Assembly (NCBI GenBank): GCA_030448125.1
Contig: JAUJNO010000006.1
Location: 30,066-83,211 of the forward strand
Source of the DNA: Rubrobacteraceae bacterium
GTDB taxonomy: Bacteria; Actinomycetota; Rubrobacteria; Rubrobacterales; Rubrobacteraceae
Direction of reading: 5' to 3'
DNA length: 53,146 nt
Every line of letters begins with the position of its first letter. The first letter of the stretch is position 1. This document shows positions 33,728-43,436 of this stretch, piece after piece. Under the pieces are notes generated by a model. That model ran no database searches, was not told where the DNA came from, and worked only from the letters and a program-made list of their open reading frames with translations. The translations under genes and the position numbers were made by a program.

Positions 33728-35046
33728 CGGACGGCCCGACGAGAGTGTCGGGTGACCTGATAATCCGTGACGCCCACGTCCTCGACCCCGCAAGCGGCCT
33801 GGACGGTATAGCGGACGTGAGGCTCTCAGACGGACGCGTGGCTGAGGTCGGGGAGAACCTGCGGGGTACGCGGCGCCTCGACGCGGACGGCCTGCATCTG
33901 TTCCCCGGCTTCGTGGACGTACATGCCCACTGGCGTACGCCGGGCCGGGAGGACGAGGAGACCATAGAGACGGGCTCCGCCGCCGCCGCCGCGGGCGGCT
34001 TCACGAGCGTCGTGATGATGCCGAACACCGACCCCATAGTGGACAGGCCCGTGGTCGTCTCCGGCCTCGTGCGTCGCGTCGAAAGGGAGTCGCGGGTGCG
34101 GGCCTACGTCTCGGCGGCCTTGCACGAAGGGCTCGAGGGGGAGCGACTCACGGAGATGCGCCTCCTCAAGGAGGCCGGGGCGTTCTGCGTCTCGGATGAC
34201 GGGCTCGGGACACAATCGGCCGGGGTCTTGAGAAACGCCATGCTCTACGCGAAGTCCGCGGGGCTGCCGGTGATCCTGCACTGTGAAGACCACACGCTGG
34301 CGACCGGCGTGGTCCACGACGGGGTCGCGGCGGCGCTCGCGGGGATGCCGGGCTCGCCGGGGAGCGCCGAGGACGTGGCGACGGCAACGGCGCTGGTACT
34401 AGCAACGGAGACGGGTGCCAGGGTCCACGTAACCCACGTCTCGACCGCGCTCTCCGCGGCACTCGTCGGTTTCTTCAAGGGACGGGGAGACATAACCGCC
34501 GATACCACCCCGCACCACCTGACGCTCACTGACGATCTGGTAGGCACGCTGGAGGGCCTGTATCGGGTGAACCCGCCGTTGAGGCCGGATGCGGACCGGC
34601 TCGACGTTGGAAAGGCTTTGAAGGATGGTATCCTAGATTTCGTGGCCACGGACCACGCGCCGCACGCCTCTGAGGAGAAAGAGCTCCCGCTGGAGGAAGC
34701 CGCCCCCGGCTTCTTGGGACACGAGACGGCCTTCTCGGCACTCTACACGGAGCTCGTGGCGAAGCCGGGCGGGAGGCTCTCGCTCTCGCGGCTCGTCGAG
34801 ACGATGGCGTGTACGCCGGGACGTTGGGTCAAAGGTGGCGCCTACGGGATCTCTCCGGGTGCGCCCGCGGACTTGACGCTCGTGGACCTCTCCGAGCAGT
34901 GGACGGTTCGGGCGGAAGCGCTCGTCAGCCGTTCCTCGAACAGCCCGTACCTCGGGCGGAGGCTCGAGGGGCGTGTCGTGGGCACGATGGTTGGTGGCGA
35001 GTTGGTATACGACGGAATGGGAGCAAGGTTTGGGGCAAGGGTTTAA
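33724..35046 (+). CDS. pyrC: Dihydroorotase
   Basis: Zinc amidohydrolase that cyclises carbamoyl aspartate to dihydroorotate, 440 residues (type I, long form). Metal ligands His 67 and His 69 are in [17 protein letters not shown] and HVTHVS supply later metal-site histidines, and the catalytic Asp is in ATDHAPH. GTG 33724 overlaps the pyrB stop (GTGA). The 3' end overlaps the carA start by 17 bases. Confidence 0.96.
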
Positions 35047-36166
35047 TTCGAGGCTCACTGGGCGGAGCCGGGCGTTAGTGGTGCTGGAGGACGGCGCCTC
35101 TTTCACGGGCTGGACCTTCGCGGGTGGCGAAGCCGGAGAGGTCTCGGGAGAGGTCGTCTTCACGACCAGCATGGTCGGCTACCAGGAGACCCTCACGGAC
35201 CCCTCGTACCGCGGCCAGATCTTGCTCTTCACCTACCCCCTTATCGGCAACTACGGCATCATCCCCGGCGACGAGGAATCGCCGAAGGTTCAGGCCGCCG
35301 CCGTCCTGGTGCGCGAGTACACTCCGCACTACAGCAACTGGGCGAGCGAGCTCTCCCTGGCCGCCCTCCTCGAAGAGAACGGGGTATTAGGAGTCGAGGG
35401 GATAGACACTCGTGCCCTGACCCGCCACCTGAGGGACAAGGGCGCGATGCGCGGCGTAATCTCGACGGTCGAGCGCGACGTTAACGTTCTGCGCGAGAAG
35501 GCCAACGCCCACCCGAAGATGGTTGGCCTCGACCTCGCCTCCTCTATTACCGAGCTCTCCGAGCCTGTCCTGCTCCCGGCCTTTGGCGAGGAGCGCGGCC
35601 GCGTAATCGCCCTCGATTACGGGGTGAAGGGCTCCATCTACAAAGAGTTGCGGAGCCGGGGCGCCTCGGTCCTGGCGATGCCCGGCTCTACGCCCGCTTC
35701 GGAGGTCCTCGCGCAGGAGCCCGACGGCGTGTTTCTCTCCAACGGTCCCGGAGACCCGGCTGCCCTGAACGAGGCGGTCACGAATTTGCGCGGTGTTCTA
35801 GGGGAGAGGCCGGTCTTCGGCATCTGCCTCGGGCACCAGATCCTCGGCCTGGCCCTGGGCTGTGAGACGTACAAGATGCCGTTCGGGCACCACGGCGCGA
35901 ACCATCCGGTCCGCAACTTCTCCACGGGACGGATCGAGATCACCAGCCAGAACCACGGCTTCGCCGTCCGCGAAGAGAGCCTGCCCGCGGGAGTGGAGAT
36001 GACCCACCGCAATCTGTACGACGGCACGGTCGAAGGGCTCGCCAGTCCCTCGCTCCATGCCTGGAGCGTCCAGTATCACCCCGAGTCGAGCCCTGGACCG
36101 CGTGACTCCGGCTATCTCTTCGACGAGTTCGTAGAGGAGATCTCCGAGAAAAAGGCTCGGGCTTAG
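35030..36166 (+). CDS. carA: Carbamoyl-phosphate synthase small subunit
   Basis: Glutaminase subunit that feeds ammonia to CarB, 378 residues. The N-terminal domain has [16 protein letters not shown] and [19 protein letters not shown]. The class I amidotransferase triad is Cys 266 in GICLGHQ, His 350 and Glu 352 in QYHPESS. The start TTG 35030 follows GGGAG by six bases and keeps the residues before VVLEDG that are conserved in CarA; GTG 35078 is a shorter alternative. The gene overlaps pyrC and is six bases from carB. Confidence 0.94.
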   Translation: MGQGFNSRLTGRSRALVVLEDGASFTGWTFAGGEAGEVSGEVVFTTSMVGYQETLTDPSYRGQILLFTYPLIGNYGIIPGDEESPKVQAAAVLVREYTPHYSNWASELSLAALLEENGVLGVEGIDTRALTRHLRDKGAMRGVISTVERDVNVLREKANAHPKMVGLDLASSITELSEPVLLPAFGEERGRVIALDYGVKGSIYKELRSRGASVLAMPGSTPASEVLAQEPDGVFLSNGPGDPAALNEAVTNLRGVLGERPVFGICLGHQILGLALGCETYKMPFGHHGANHPVRNFSTGRIEITSQNHGFAVREESLPAGVEMTHRNLYDGTVEGLASPSLHAWSVQYHPESSPGPRDSGYLFDEFVEEISEKKARA

Positions 36167-36171
36167 AGGAC

Positions 36172-39100
36172 TTGGCGCGCCGGGACGACATAGAGAGTAT
36201 CCTGATCATCGGCTCGGGTCCGATCGTCATCGGGCAGGCCGCCGAGTTCGACTATTCCGGGACGCAGGCCTGCCGCGCCCTTCGCGACGAGGGCTACCGC
36301 ATCATTCTGGTCAATTCCAACCCCGCCACCATCATGACCGACCCCGAGCTCGCCGACGCCACCTACGTCGAGCCCCTGACGGCCGAAACGGTCGCCGAGA
36401 TCATACGCCGCGAACGCCCCGACGCGCTCCTCCCTACCCTCGGCGGACAAACGGCCCTGAACCTCGCGATAGAGCTGCACGAGAGAGGAACCCTCGACGA
36501 GTACGGCGTCGAGCTCCTCGGCGCCTCGGTCTCCTCCATCCGCAAGGCGGAGGATCGGCAACTCTTCCGCGAGGCGATGGAGCGCATAGGCCTCAAGGTC
36601 CCTGAGAGCCGCGTCGTCAACCGCGTCGAAGAAGCCCTGGAGCTCGCCCGATACATCGGCTTCCCGCTCATAATACGCCCGAGCTTTACTTTAGGCGGCA
36701 AGGGCGGCGCCACGGCGCACGACCCCGAAGAACTCAGGCGCGCCGTAACCGACGGCCTCGACGCCAGCCCCGTGCGCAGCGTCCTCGTCGAGCGGAGCGT
36801 CATCGGCTGGAAAGAGTTCGAGCTCGAAGTCATGCGCGACCTCGCCGACAACGTCGTCATCATCTGCTCCATCGAGAATCTCGACCCCATGGGCGTCCAC
36901 ACCGGCGACTCCATCACCGTCGCCCCCGCCCAGACCCTCTCCGACAAGCAATACCAGACCCTCCGCAACGCCTCTATACGCATAATACGAGAGATAGGAG
37001 TACAGACTGGGGGATCCAACATACAGTTCGCGGTGGATCCTGAGGGGGACGACTTCTACGTGATCGAGATGAACCCGCGCGTTTCGCGGAGCAGTGCCCT
37101 GGCCAGCAAGGCTACGGGGTTCCCGATCGCCAAGATCGCCGCCAAGCTCGCGGTGGGGGTACTCGCTTGACGAGATCCCCAACGACATAACGCGGGTGAC
37201 TCCGGCCTCCTTCGAGCCCGCTCTCGACTACGTCGTGACTAAGATACCGCGCTTCGCCTTTGAGAAGTTTCCGGGAGCCGTGCCGAGGCTCAGCACGAAG
37301 ATGCACTCTGTGGGAGAGGTGATGGCCATAGGCCGAACGTTCACGGAGAGCCTCTCGAAGGCTATGGCTTCACTCGAGGTGGAGAGCGGAGACATAAGCT
37401 CGGTCCTCGACGAGCCGAACCCGTACCGGATCTTCGCGGTCTTCGACGCGTTGAGGGCGGGGATGGGCATACCGGAGATCGTTGCCCGTACCCAGATAGA
37501 CCCGTTCTTCGTCGCCTCGATAGCCAGGATCGTCGCCGCCGAAGGCGCTACCTCGAGACCCTGAGCAAGGAGGAGTTGCTGGAGCTCAAGAGGACCGGTC
37601 TCCCCGACGAGTCCCTTGCGGCCGCCGCCGGTACCTCGACCGAGGTGATCCGGGGCCTGCGCGGCGCTCTGGGGTCCACCCGACGTACAAGTCCGTCGAT
37701 ACGTGTGCCGGAGAGTTCCCCGCCCGCACGCCCTACTACTACTCGACCTACGAGACCGAAGACGAGGTCGAACGCGGCGAGAACCCTTCCGTCGTCGTGC
37801 TCGGGAGCGGCCCGAACCGCATCGGTCAGGGCATCGAGTTCGACTACGCCTGCGTCCACGCGAGCTACGCTCTCAAAGAGGCCGGCTACGACGCGGTGAT
37901 GGTCAACTCCAACCCCGAGACCGTCTCGACCGACTACGATACCTCCACGAGGCTCTACTTCGAACCTCTGACCGCCGAGCACGTCCTCGAGGTCGTCCGC
38001 CGCGAGAAGCCCGATGGCGTCATCCTCCAGTTCGGAGGCCAGAGCCCCCTGAAGCTCGCCCGCGAGCTGGAGAAGAACGGGGCGAAGATCCTCGGCACCC
38101 CCCCCGACGCCATAGACCTGGCCGAGGACCGCTCCCGCTTCGGACGTCTCTTGACCGAGATCGGCATCCCGCACCCCCGCTTCGGCACCGCCAGGAGCGC
38201 CGGCGAGGCGCGTGAGGTAGCCCGCGAGCTAGGTTATCCCGTGGTCGTGCGACCCTCTTACGTCCTCGGCGGACGCCGCATGGAGATCGTCTACAGCAAC
38301 GAGGATCTGGACCTGTATTTGAGGTCCAGCGTCAGCGCCGACCCGGAGCACCCGATCCTCATCGACAAGTTCATGGAAGATTACGTCGAGGTCGACGTCG
38401 ACGCCGTTTCGGACGGGGAGGAGGTGTACGTCGGGGGGATCATGGAACACGTCGAGGAGGCGGGGGTTCACTCGGGCGACTCCTCGTGCGTCGTGCCCCC
38501 GATCACCATCCACCGGGCGCTCGTCGAGCAGATCGAGGACTACACGAGGCGCCTGGCGCTGGCTGTCGGGGTCGTGGGTCTGATGAACGTGCAGTTCATC
38601 GTGCGCGGCGAGGACGTCTTGATAATCGAGTGCAATCCGCGCGCCTCGCGCACAGTGCCGTTCGTCTCCAAGGCGACCGGGGTGCCGCTGGCGAAGGTGG
38701 CGACGCGCGTGCTACTCGGAGAGAAGCTGCGGGAGATGGGCCTAGAGGGTGCTCCGGGTACGAACGGACGCTTCAGCGTCAAGGCGCCGGTGTTTCCGTT
38801 CGACCGGTTCGCGGGCGTGGATCCCCTGCTCGGCCCGGAGATGCGCTCGACCGGGGAGGCGATGGGGATAGACCGCTCCTTCGGCGGTGCCTTCGCCAAG
38901 GCGCTCACGGCTGCCGGACAGAAGCTGCCGACATCCGGGAGGGTGTACATCTCCGTGGCGAACCGGGACAAGCGGGCGGTCGTCCTGATCGCGCGGGCCT
39001 TCGCGGACCTGGGGTTCGAGATCGCCGGGAGCGAGGGGACGGCTGAGGTACTCAAGAATAACGGGCTCTCGGCCGCGGTTGTGCCAAAGATCGGGGAGAA

Positions 39101-39344
39101 CGGGGAGGACGTGCTGGGCCTCATCGAGCGCGGCGGGGTGGACCTGCTCGTTAACACGCCGTGGGGCAGGGGAGCAAGGACGGATGGGTACCTGATCCGG
39201 CGAAAAGCCCTCATGCACGGCGTTCCCTGTATAACCACCCTCGCCGCCGCCGCCGCCGCCATCCAGGGGGTAGAGTCGAAGATACGCGGCGGTGGCATCG
39301 AGAGGGTCAACTCCCTGCAGGGCCTCTACGCCGCGAAAGCATAA
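36172..39344 (+). pseudogene. carB: Carbamoyl-phosphate synthase large subunit, carB, with three apparent frameshifts
   Basis: CarB makes carbamoyl phosphate for pyrimidines and arginine. All expected parts are here in order: first ATP-grasp half ([32 protein letters not shown]), oligomerisation region, second half (VVLGSGPNRIGQGIEFDYAC; VRPSYVLGGRRMEIVY) and the MGS-like allosteric domain. The frame breaks three times. At 37158-37163 one extra G in a GGGGG run ends the first frame at 37170. Near 37544 one base is missing. Near 37671-37674 one G is missing from a GGGG run. Correcting all three restores continuous similarity ([11 protein letters not shown], then [11 protein letters not shown], then VHPTYKSVDTCAGEF). 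Codon use is normal between the breaks. Homopolymer sequencing errors are the simplest reading, since the operon otherwise looks functional; a recent pseudogene cannot be ruled out. Confidence 0.88.
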
Positions 39345-39354
39345 CCACGGCGGT

Positions 39355-40116
39355 ATGAAGCTCCACACGGTAGAGGTCCTCCAACGGGAAAGGTTCGGAG
39401 ATCACGCCCTGCTGCGCTACCGCTGGACCGGCTCCCCACCCGAGCCCGGCCAGTTCGTGATGGCCCGCGTCGCTAGCTCCACCAGCCCCACGCGCAGCCT
39501 CGACCCTTTCCTCCCCCGGCCGCTCTTCGCCCACGACTACGACGGCGAGGCCATGAGGCTGCTCTTCGAGATCCGGGGCCGTGGAACGGCCCTCCTCGCC
39601 GGAGAAGGCACCGAACTCCTGGTCAGCGACCCTCTAGGCCGTGGATACACCATCGACGGCGGACCGGTCGCTCTCGTAGGAGGGGGAGTCTGGGTCTCGC
39701 CTTTGAAGCTGCTCGCCAGGCACCTGGCCCGCTCTGGAGTCGCCCACGACGTATATCTGGAGATACCGGCCGCCGCCCCCGAAGCTTACGCGGCCTGGAT
39801 CTCCGGGAGCTACCCGGACGCCACCCTGGTGCCCACCGGAGGAGCCTCGGACGCCTCGCGGGCGGTCCTCGAAAGTATCGGTGACCTCTCCCGCTATGCC
39901 GGTCTCTATGCCAGCGGTCCCGCTCCGATGCTTGACGCGGTGAAGCGTGTTTCCAGGGACACGATTCCGTCCCAACTCGCGGTGCGCGAGCGGATGGCCT
40001 GCGCGAATGGTTCCTGCTACGGCTGCGCTGTCCCGGTCTGGGAGGCTGGGGAACGCGCCTACACCAGGGCCTGCGTCGAAGGTCCCGTTTTCCCGGGTGA
40101 AGTCCTCGCTTGGTAA
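39355..40116 (+). CDS. pyrK: Dihydroorotate dehydrogenase electron transfer subunit PyrK
   Basis: FAD and [2Fe-2S] protein that passes electrons from class 1B PyrD to NAD, 253 residues. An N-terminal ferredoxin-reductase-like FAD domain (PGQFVMARV, LPRPLFAHDY) precedes an NAD-binding region (VALVGGGVWVSPLK). The iron-sulfur ligands are Cys 216, Cys 221, Cys 224 and Cys 240 (CANGSCYGC and RACVEGP), with the usual PyrK spacing. ATG 39355 is the first methionine after the carB stop. It overlaps pyrD by seven bases. Confidence 0.93.
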   Translation: MKLHTVEVLQRERFGDHALLRYRWTGSPPEPGQFVMARVASSTSPTRSLDPFLPRPLFAHDYDGEAMRLLFEIRGRGTALLAGEGTELLVSDPLGRGYTIDGGPVALVGGGVWVSPLKLLARHLARSGVAHDVYLEIPAAAPEAYAAWISGSYPDATLVPTGGASDASRAVLESIGDLSRYAGLYASGPAPMLDAVKRVSRDTIPSQLAVRERMACANGSCYGCAVPVWEAGERAYTRACVEGPVFPGEVLAW

Positions 40117-41027
40117 CGCGCCGTGCCACGGTTGTCGGAACTGACCCCGACGTGGATCTCGGGGTAAAGCTATGCGGCATCTTGCTGGCGACGCCGCTTA
40201 TTCCCGCCGCCGGCACCCTCGCGAAGGAGACGCTGGGGGAGGTAAAGGGCGTATACGGGGCGATGCTGCCGAAGACCGTCACCCCGAGGCCCCGGGCCGG
40301 CAACCCGCCACCCCGCGTCGCCGAGGTCTCGTCCGGGATGATCAACTCCATCGGACTGCAGAACCCCGGACTGGACCGGTTCCTGGAGAACCTCACAGAC
40401 TACGACGTCGGTCTGCCCCTCTTCGTCTCTGTAGCGGCGGATACCGTGGGGGAGTTCGTCGCGATGTGCGAGAGATTCGCCGGCGAGGAGAGGGTCTCGG
40501 CGGTGGAGCTAAACCTCTCGTGCCCGAACGTCGAGCACGGCGGTCTCCAGTTCTGCGCCGGCCCGGGGACCGTGCGGGAGGTCGTCGCGGCCTGTCGCGT
40601 CCCGCTCTCGGGGAAGCCCCTGTTCGCGAAGCTGACCAACGAGGGCGTCGTGAATAACGCGGTGGCCGCCGAAGAGGCTGGGGCCGACGCGGTGACGCTC
40701 ATAAACACCATCCCGGCGCTCGTATTGGATCCGCGCGAGCGTCAGGTCTCTCTGCGCGGCGGGCTCTCTGGACCGGCGATAAAGCCGATAGCTTTGCGGG
40801 CCGTTTACGAGGTCTCTCAGGTGGTGGGGGTGCCCGTGATCGGGGTCGGCGGGGTGACGAGCGGGACGGATGTCGCGGAGTTCATGCTCGCGGGGGCCGC
40901 GGCCGTGCAGGTGGGGTCGGGGAGTTTCGTCCGGGAGCCGCAGGAGATGCTCGAGGAGTTCGCGGCTTACCTGCGGAAGAACGGCCTGCGGGCGAGGGAT
41001 CTCGCGGACGCTTTGACTGAACGTTGA
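40110..41027 (+). CDS. pyrD: Dihydroorotate dehydrogenase, class 1B catalytic subunit
   Basis: Oxidises dihydroorotate to orotate with FMN, 305 residues. The active-site base is Cys 138 in NLSCPNVEHGG; a Cys here marks class 1 enzymes, whereas the quinone-linked class 2 uses Ser. Other segments are MINSIGLQNPGLD, KLTNEGVVN and IGVGGVTSGTDVAEFM. Together with pyrK it should use NAD as acceptor. The TTG start lies within the pyrK end. It is the last pyr gene; pyrF and pyrE are not in the window. Confidence 0.95.
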   Translation: MVTRRATVVGTDPDVDLGVKLCGILLATPLIPAAGTLAKETLGEVKGVYGAMLPKTVTPRPRAGNPPPRVAEVSSGMINSIGLQNPGLDRFLENLTDYDVGLPLFVSVAADTVGEFVAMCERFAGEERVSAVELNLSCPNVEHGGLQFCAGPGTVREVVAACRVPLSGKPLFAKLTNEGVVNNAVAAEEAGADAVTLINTIPALVLDPRERQVSLRGGLSGPAIKPIALRAVYEVSQVVGVPVIGVGGVTSGTDVAEFMLAGAAAVQVGSGSFVREPQEMLEEFAAYLRKNGLRARDLADALTER

Positions 41028-41037
41028 GGGGTTACGC

Positions 41038-41046
41038 TGGTATACT
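41038..41046 (+). promoter_or_regulatory. Extended -10 promoter of mihF
   Basis: TGGTATACT (TGN plus TATACT at 41041-41046) lies nine bases before the ATG at 41056. Transcription is expected to start at or within a base or two of that ATG, and no ribosome site is present, so the mRNA is probably leaderless. A second hexamer, TATAAA (41046-41051), overlaps and would place the start inside the gene. Confidence 0.55.
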
Positions 41047-41055
41047 ATAAATTCG

Positions 41056-41382
41056 ATGCTAAGGCGGGCGCCAGAGAGAAGTTCCGCGGAACGGCGGAGT
41101 GCTTTGGAGGAGGCGAACCGGGTGCGTTTCGCCCGGGCCGACGTCAAACGCGACCTCAAGAGTGGCTCGCTCAGCATCTACGACCTGCTCATGGACCCGT
41201 CCGAGGAGCTCAAAGGCGCCAAGGTCGAGGAGATGCTGCTCGCAATGAGGGGCGTAGGGCGGGTAAAGGTGACGAGAATCATGCGCGAAGCGGGGGTGAG
41301 CCGGTCCAAGACGCTCGTCGGCCTTACACACGGCCAGCGGGATCGTTTGATCAGGGCTTTGGGTTGCGGCGAGGAAGGCTAG
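41056..41382 (+). CDS. mihF: Actinobacterial integration host factor MihF
   Basis: Small nucleoid-associated DNA-binding protein of actinobacteria, 108 residues, unrelated to enterobacterial IHF. The helical N terminus (ALEEANRVRFARADVKRDLKS is in parts ALEEANRVRFARA and DVKRDLKSG) and the helix-two-turn-helix region with AMRGVGRVKVTRIMREAGV are typical, ending VGLTHGQRDRLIRAL. It lies before gmk, as in mycobacteria and streptomycetes, where mIHF is essential or affects development. Translation probably begins without a leader. It overlaps gmk by 19 bases. Confidence 0.94.
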   Translation: MLRRAPERSSAERRSALEEANRVRFARADVKRDLKSGSLSIYDLLMDPSEELKGAKVEEMLLAMRGVGRVKVTRIMREAGVSRSKTLVGLTHGQRDRLIRALGCGEEG

Positions 41383-41951
41383 TCGTCGTCTCCGGTCCCT
41401 CCGGGGCCGGCAAGTCCACCCTGATCCGGGCCTCTCTGAAGGCGGTGCCCGAGCTGGCCTACTCGGTCTCGGCGACCACGCGCGAGCCCCGTGAGGGCGA
41501 GGTCGACGGCCGCGACTACGTCTTCCTCGGTCGGGAGGAGTTCGAGAAGTGGATCGACGAGGGCCGCTTCCTCGAGTGGGCCGAGTACTCGGGCAACCTC
41601 TACGGCACGCCCGAAGAGAAGGTTGAGGAGTACCTGGAGACTGGGCGCTCGGTGATACTCGAGATAGAGCTTCAGGGGGCGCGTAAGGTGCGTGAGAAGC
41701 GGCCGGATGCGGTCATGGTCTTCGTTCGGGCACCCTCCCTGGAAGAGACGCGCAAGCGGCTGATGGACCGGGACACGGAGGACGAGAAGGCGCTCGAGGC
41801 GCGCATGACGACCGCGCTCAAGGAGGTCGCGGCGCGGAGCGAGTTCGACTACGAGGTCGTCAACGCCGAACGAGAGCAGGCGCGGGAAGATATTATCAGG
41901 ACAATGCGCAACATTGTAGAAGGAGGCGGCGAAGATGCTGAACGAGCTTAA
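41364..41951 (+). CDS. gmk: Guanylate kinase
   Basis: Phosphorylates GMP and dGMP with ATP, 195 residues. P-loop VVVSGPSGAGKSTLIR near residues 7-22, then the GMP-binding stretch SVSATTREPREGEVDGRDY and FLEWAEYSGNLYGTP, all typical. The TTG start lies inside mihF, so the two are translationally linked. The 3' end overlaps rpoZ by 17 bases. The mihF-gmk-rpoZ order is conserved in actinobacteria. Confidence 0.96.
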   Translation: MRRGRLVVVSGPSGAGKSTLIRASLKAVPELAYSVSATTREPREGEVDGRDYVFLGREEFEKWIDEGRFLEWAEYSGNLYGTPEEKVEEYLETGRSVILEIELQGARKVREKRPDAVMVFVRAPSLEETRKRLMDRDTEDEKALEARMTTALKEVAARSEFDYEVVNAEREQAREDIIRTMRNIVEGGGEDAERA

Positions 41952-42309
41952 GATCGACGAGTTGTTGGGTAAGGTGGACTCACGCTACGGGCTCGTCTTG
42001 GTAGCGGCCCGTCGGGCCCGCCAGATCAACGAGTACGCGGCCACGCTGGGCCTGAACGAGTCCCTGGGCATCCCGGGACCGCAGGTTCACACCCGCTCCC
42101 AGCACCCCTTGAGCATCTCCTTCGAGGAGCTCCGGGCCAACAAGCTCGACGTCGGCTTCAGGAGGCCGCCGGAGGAGGCCGACGAGGAAAGGCCGGCGGA
42201 CGCCGCAGCTGCCGGTGACGCCTTCCTGGATCCTCCGAGCGGCGCGGGCACCGCAGCCGCGAGCACCGGCGCCTCCGGCGAAGCCGGCGAAGATGAGGGC
42301 GCGGCCTAA
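41935..42309 (+). CDS. rpoZ: RNA polymerase omega subunit
   Basis: Smallest core RNA polymerase subunit, helping beta-prime fold; 124 residues. The conserved helix is KVDSRYGLVLVAARRARQIN near residues 13-32, followed by PLSISFEELRANKL. The last 45 residues are an Ala, Gly and Glu-rich tail not needed for the fold. AGGAGG lies eight bases before the ATG, inside the gmk end. coaBC starts 21 bases later. Confidence 0.93.
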   Translation: MLNELKIDELLGKVDSRYGLVLVAARRARQINEYAATLGLNESLGIPGPQVHTRSQHPLSISFEELRANKLDVGFRRPPEEADEERPADAAAAGDAFLDPPSGAGTAAASTGASGEAGEDEGAA

Positions 42310-42330
42310 CACCCGGTAAGAGACCGGGCC

Positions 42331-43431
42331 TTGATCCTCCTCTCGGTCGGCCCCGGGCCGGGCGCGCTCCGGACGCCGGAGATCGTTCGCGAGCTCGCCT
42401 CCGCCGGACACCACGTCGAGGTAGTTCTTGGACAGGGTACCGAACACTTTGTCGGAGCCGCCGCTTTCGCGACGTTGGCGCCCGTGGTCGAGGAGGCCAC
42501 CGAAACCCCGGAAGCGGTTATCTTCGCGCCGGCCACCGCTGGTACCCTGGCCCGTCTCGCTCGCGGCCTGGGCGAAGATCCCGCCGAACGAACCTACGCT
42601 GCCGGTGTCCGGCCGGCGGTGGTCGCGCCCGAAATGGACGAAGCTACCGGTGAGCATCCGGCCGTACGCCAGAACGTGGAGCTCTTGCGGGGGGACGGGT
42701 GTCGGGTGCTGGAGGGCTTCGGGGAGGACATGGTATCCCCGGGGGAGATCTCGAACGCGGTCCTGAATGCTTTGGGTGGGCCGCTCTCGGGGCTGCGCGT
42801 GCTGGTCACGGCCGGGGGGACGCGGGAGCCGATAGACACGGTGCGCTTCGTCGGGAACCATTCATCGGGGAAGATGGGGCGAGCCGTCGCCCGCGAGGCC
42901 GTGCGGCGTGGGGCCGAGGTCATGGTCGTCGCGGCGAACGTCGAGGTAAAGGAGCCGGGCGTAAGGTGGGTGGACGTCGAAGACTACGCGGAGCTGGAGG
43001 AGGCAACGACGAGGCTGGCTGTCCACGCCGACGCGCTCGTCATGGCGGCGGCCGTCTCCGACTTCACGCCCGCAGAGATCAACGAGGGCAAGATCCGGCG
43101 GGGCGGCACGAAAGAGTTGGAACTAAAGCTCGTGGCGACCGGAGACATCCTGCAGGCCGTCCGCGAGTCAAATCCGGACCTCTTTATGGTAGGATTCGCC
43201 GCAACCCACGGGGACCCGGTGCCCGACGCCCGTGAGAAGCTGGGCACGAAGGGCGTGAATCTCGTGGTCGGGAACGACATCTCGATCTCGGGATCGGGCT
43301 TCGGTTCCGACGAGAACGAGGCGTACATCGTGGGCAAGGACGGGGAACGTTTCGTGCCCCGGACCTCGAAAACGCAGGTGGCCCGCGCCATTCTAGATGC
43401 CGTGGCGCTGGAGATAGGAAACGGGAGGTAG
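42331..43431 (+). CDS. coaBC: CoaBC-like phosphopantothenate-cysteine ligase with a degenerate decarboxylase half
   Basis: CoaBC normally adds Cys to phosphopantothenate and decarboxylates the product in CoA synthesis. The CoaB half (about 150-366) is intact: [40 protein letters not shown] and [13 protein letters not shown] segments. The N-terminal CoaC flavodoxin half is short and altered. The glycine loop GGIAAYK is GPGALRT. The stretch carrying the catalytic His before APATAG is deleted. The conserved PAMN asparagine is PEMD. The QACG region with the active-site Cys is replaced by a short linker. So the decarboxylase is probably inactive and a separate CoaC would be needed. The TTG start has only a weak ribosome site. 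Confidence 0.9.
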   Translation: MILLSVGPGPGALRTPEIVRELASAGHHVEVVLGQGTEHFVGAAAFATLAPVVEEATETPEAVIFAPATAGTLARLARGLGEDPAERTYAAGVRPAVVAPEMDEATGEHPAVRQNVELLRGDGCRVLEGFGEDMVSPGEISNAVLNALGGPLSGLRVLVTAGGTREPIDTVRFVGNHSSGKMGRAVAREAVRRGAEVMVVAANVEVKEPGVRWVDVEDYAELEEATTRLAVHADALVMAAAVSDFTPAEINEGKIRRGGTKELELKLVATGDILQAVRESNPDLFMVGFAATHGDPVPDAREKLGTKGVNLVVGNDISISGSGFGSDENEAYIVGKDGERFVPRTSKTQVARAILDAVALEIGNGR

Positions 43432-43436
43432 GGAGC

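Noticed and set aside
37094..37564. Independent gene of 156 codons within carB
   Set aside because: Its sequence from about residue 22 is the middle of CarB in a shifted frame, not a separate protein.
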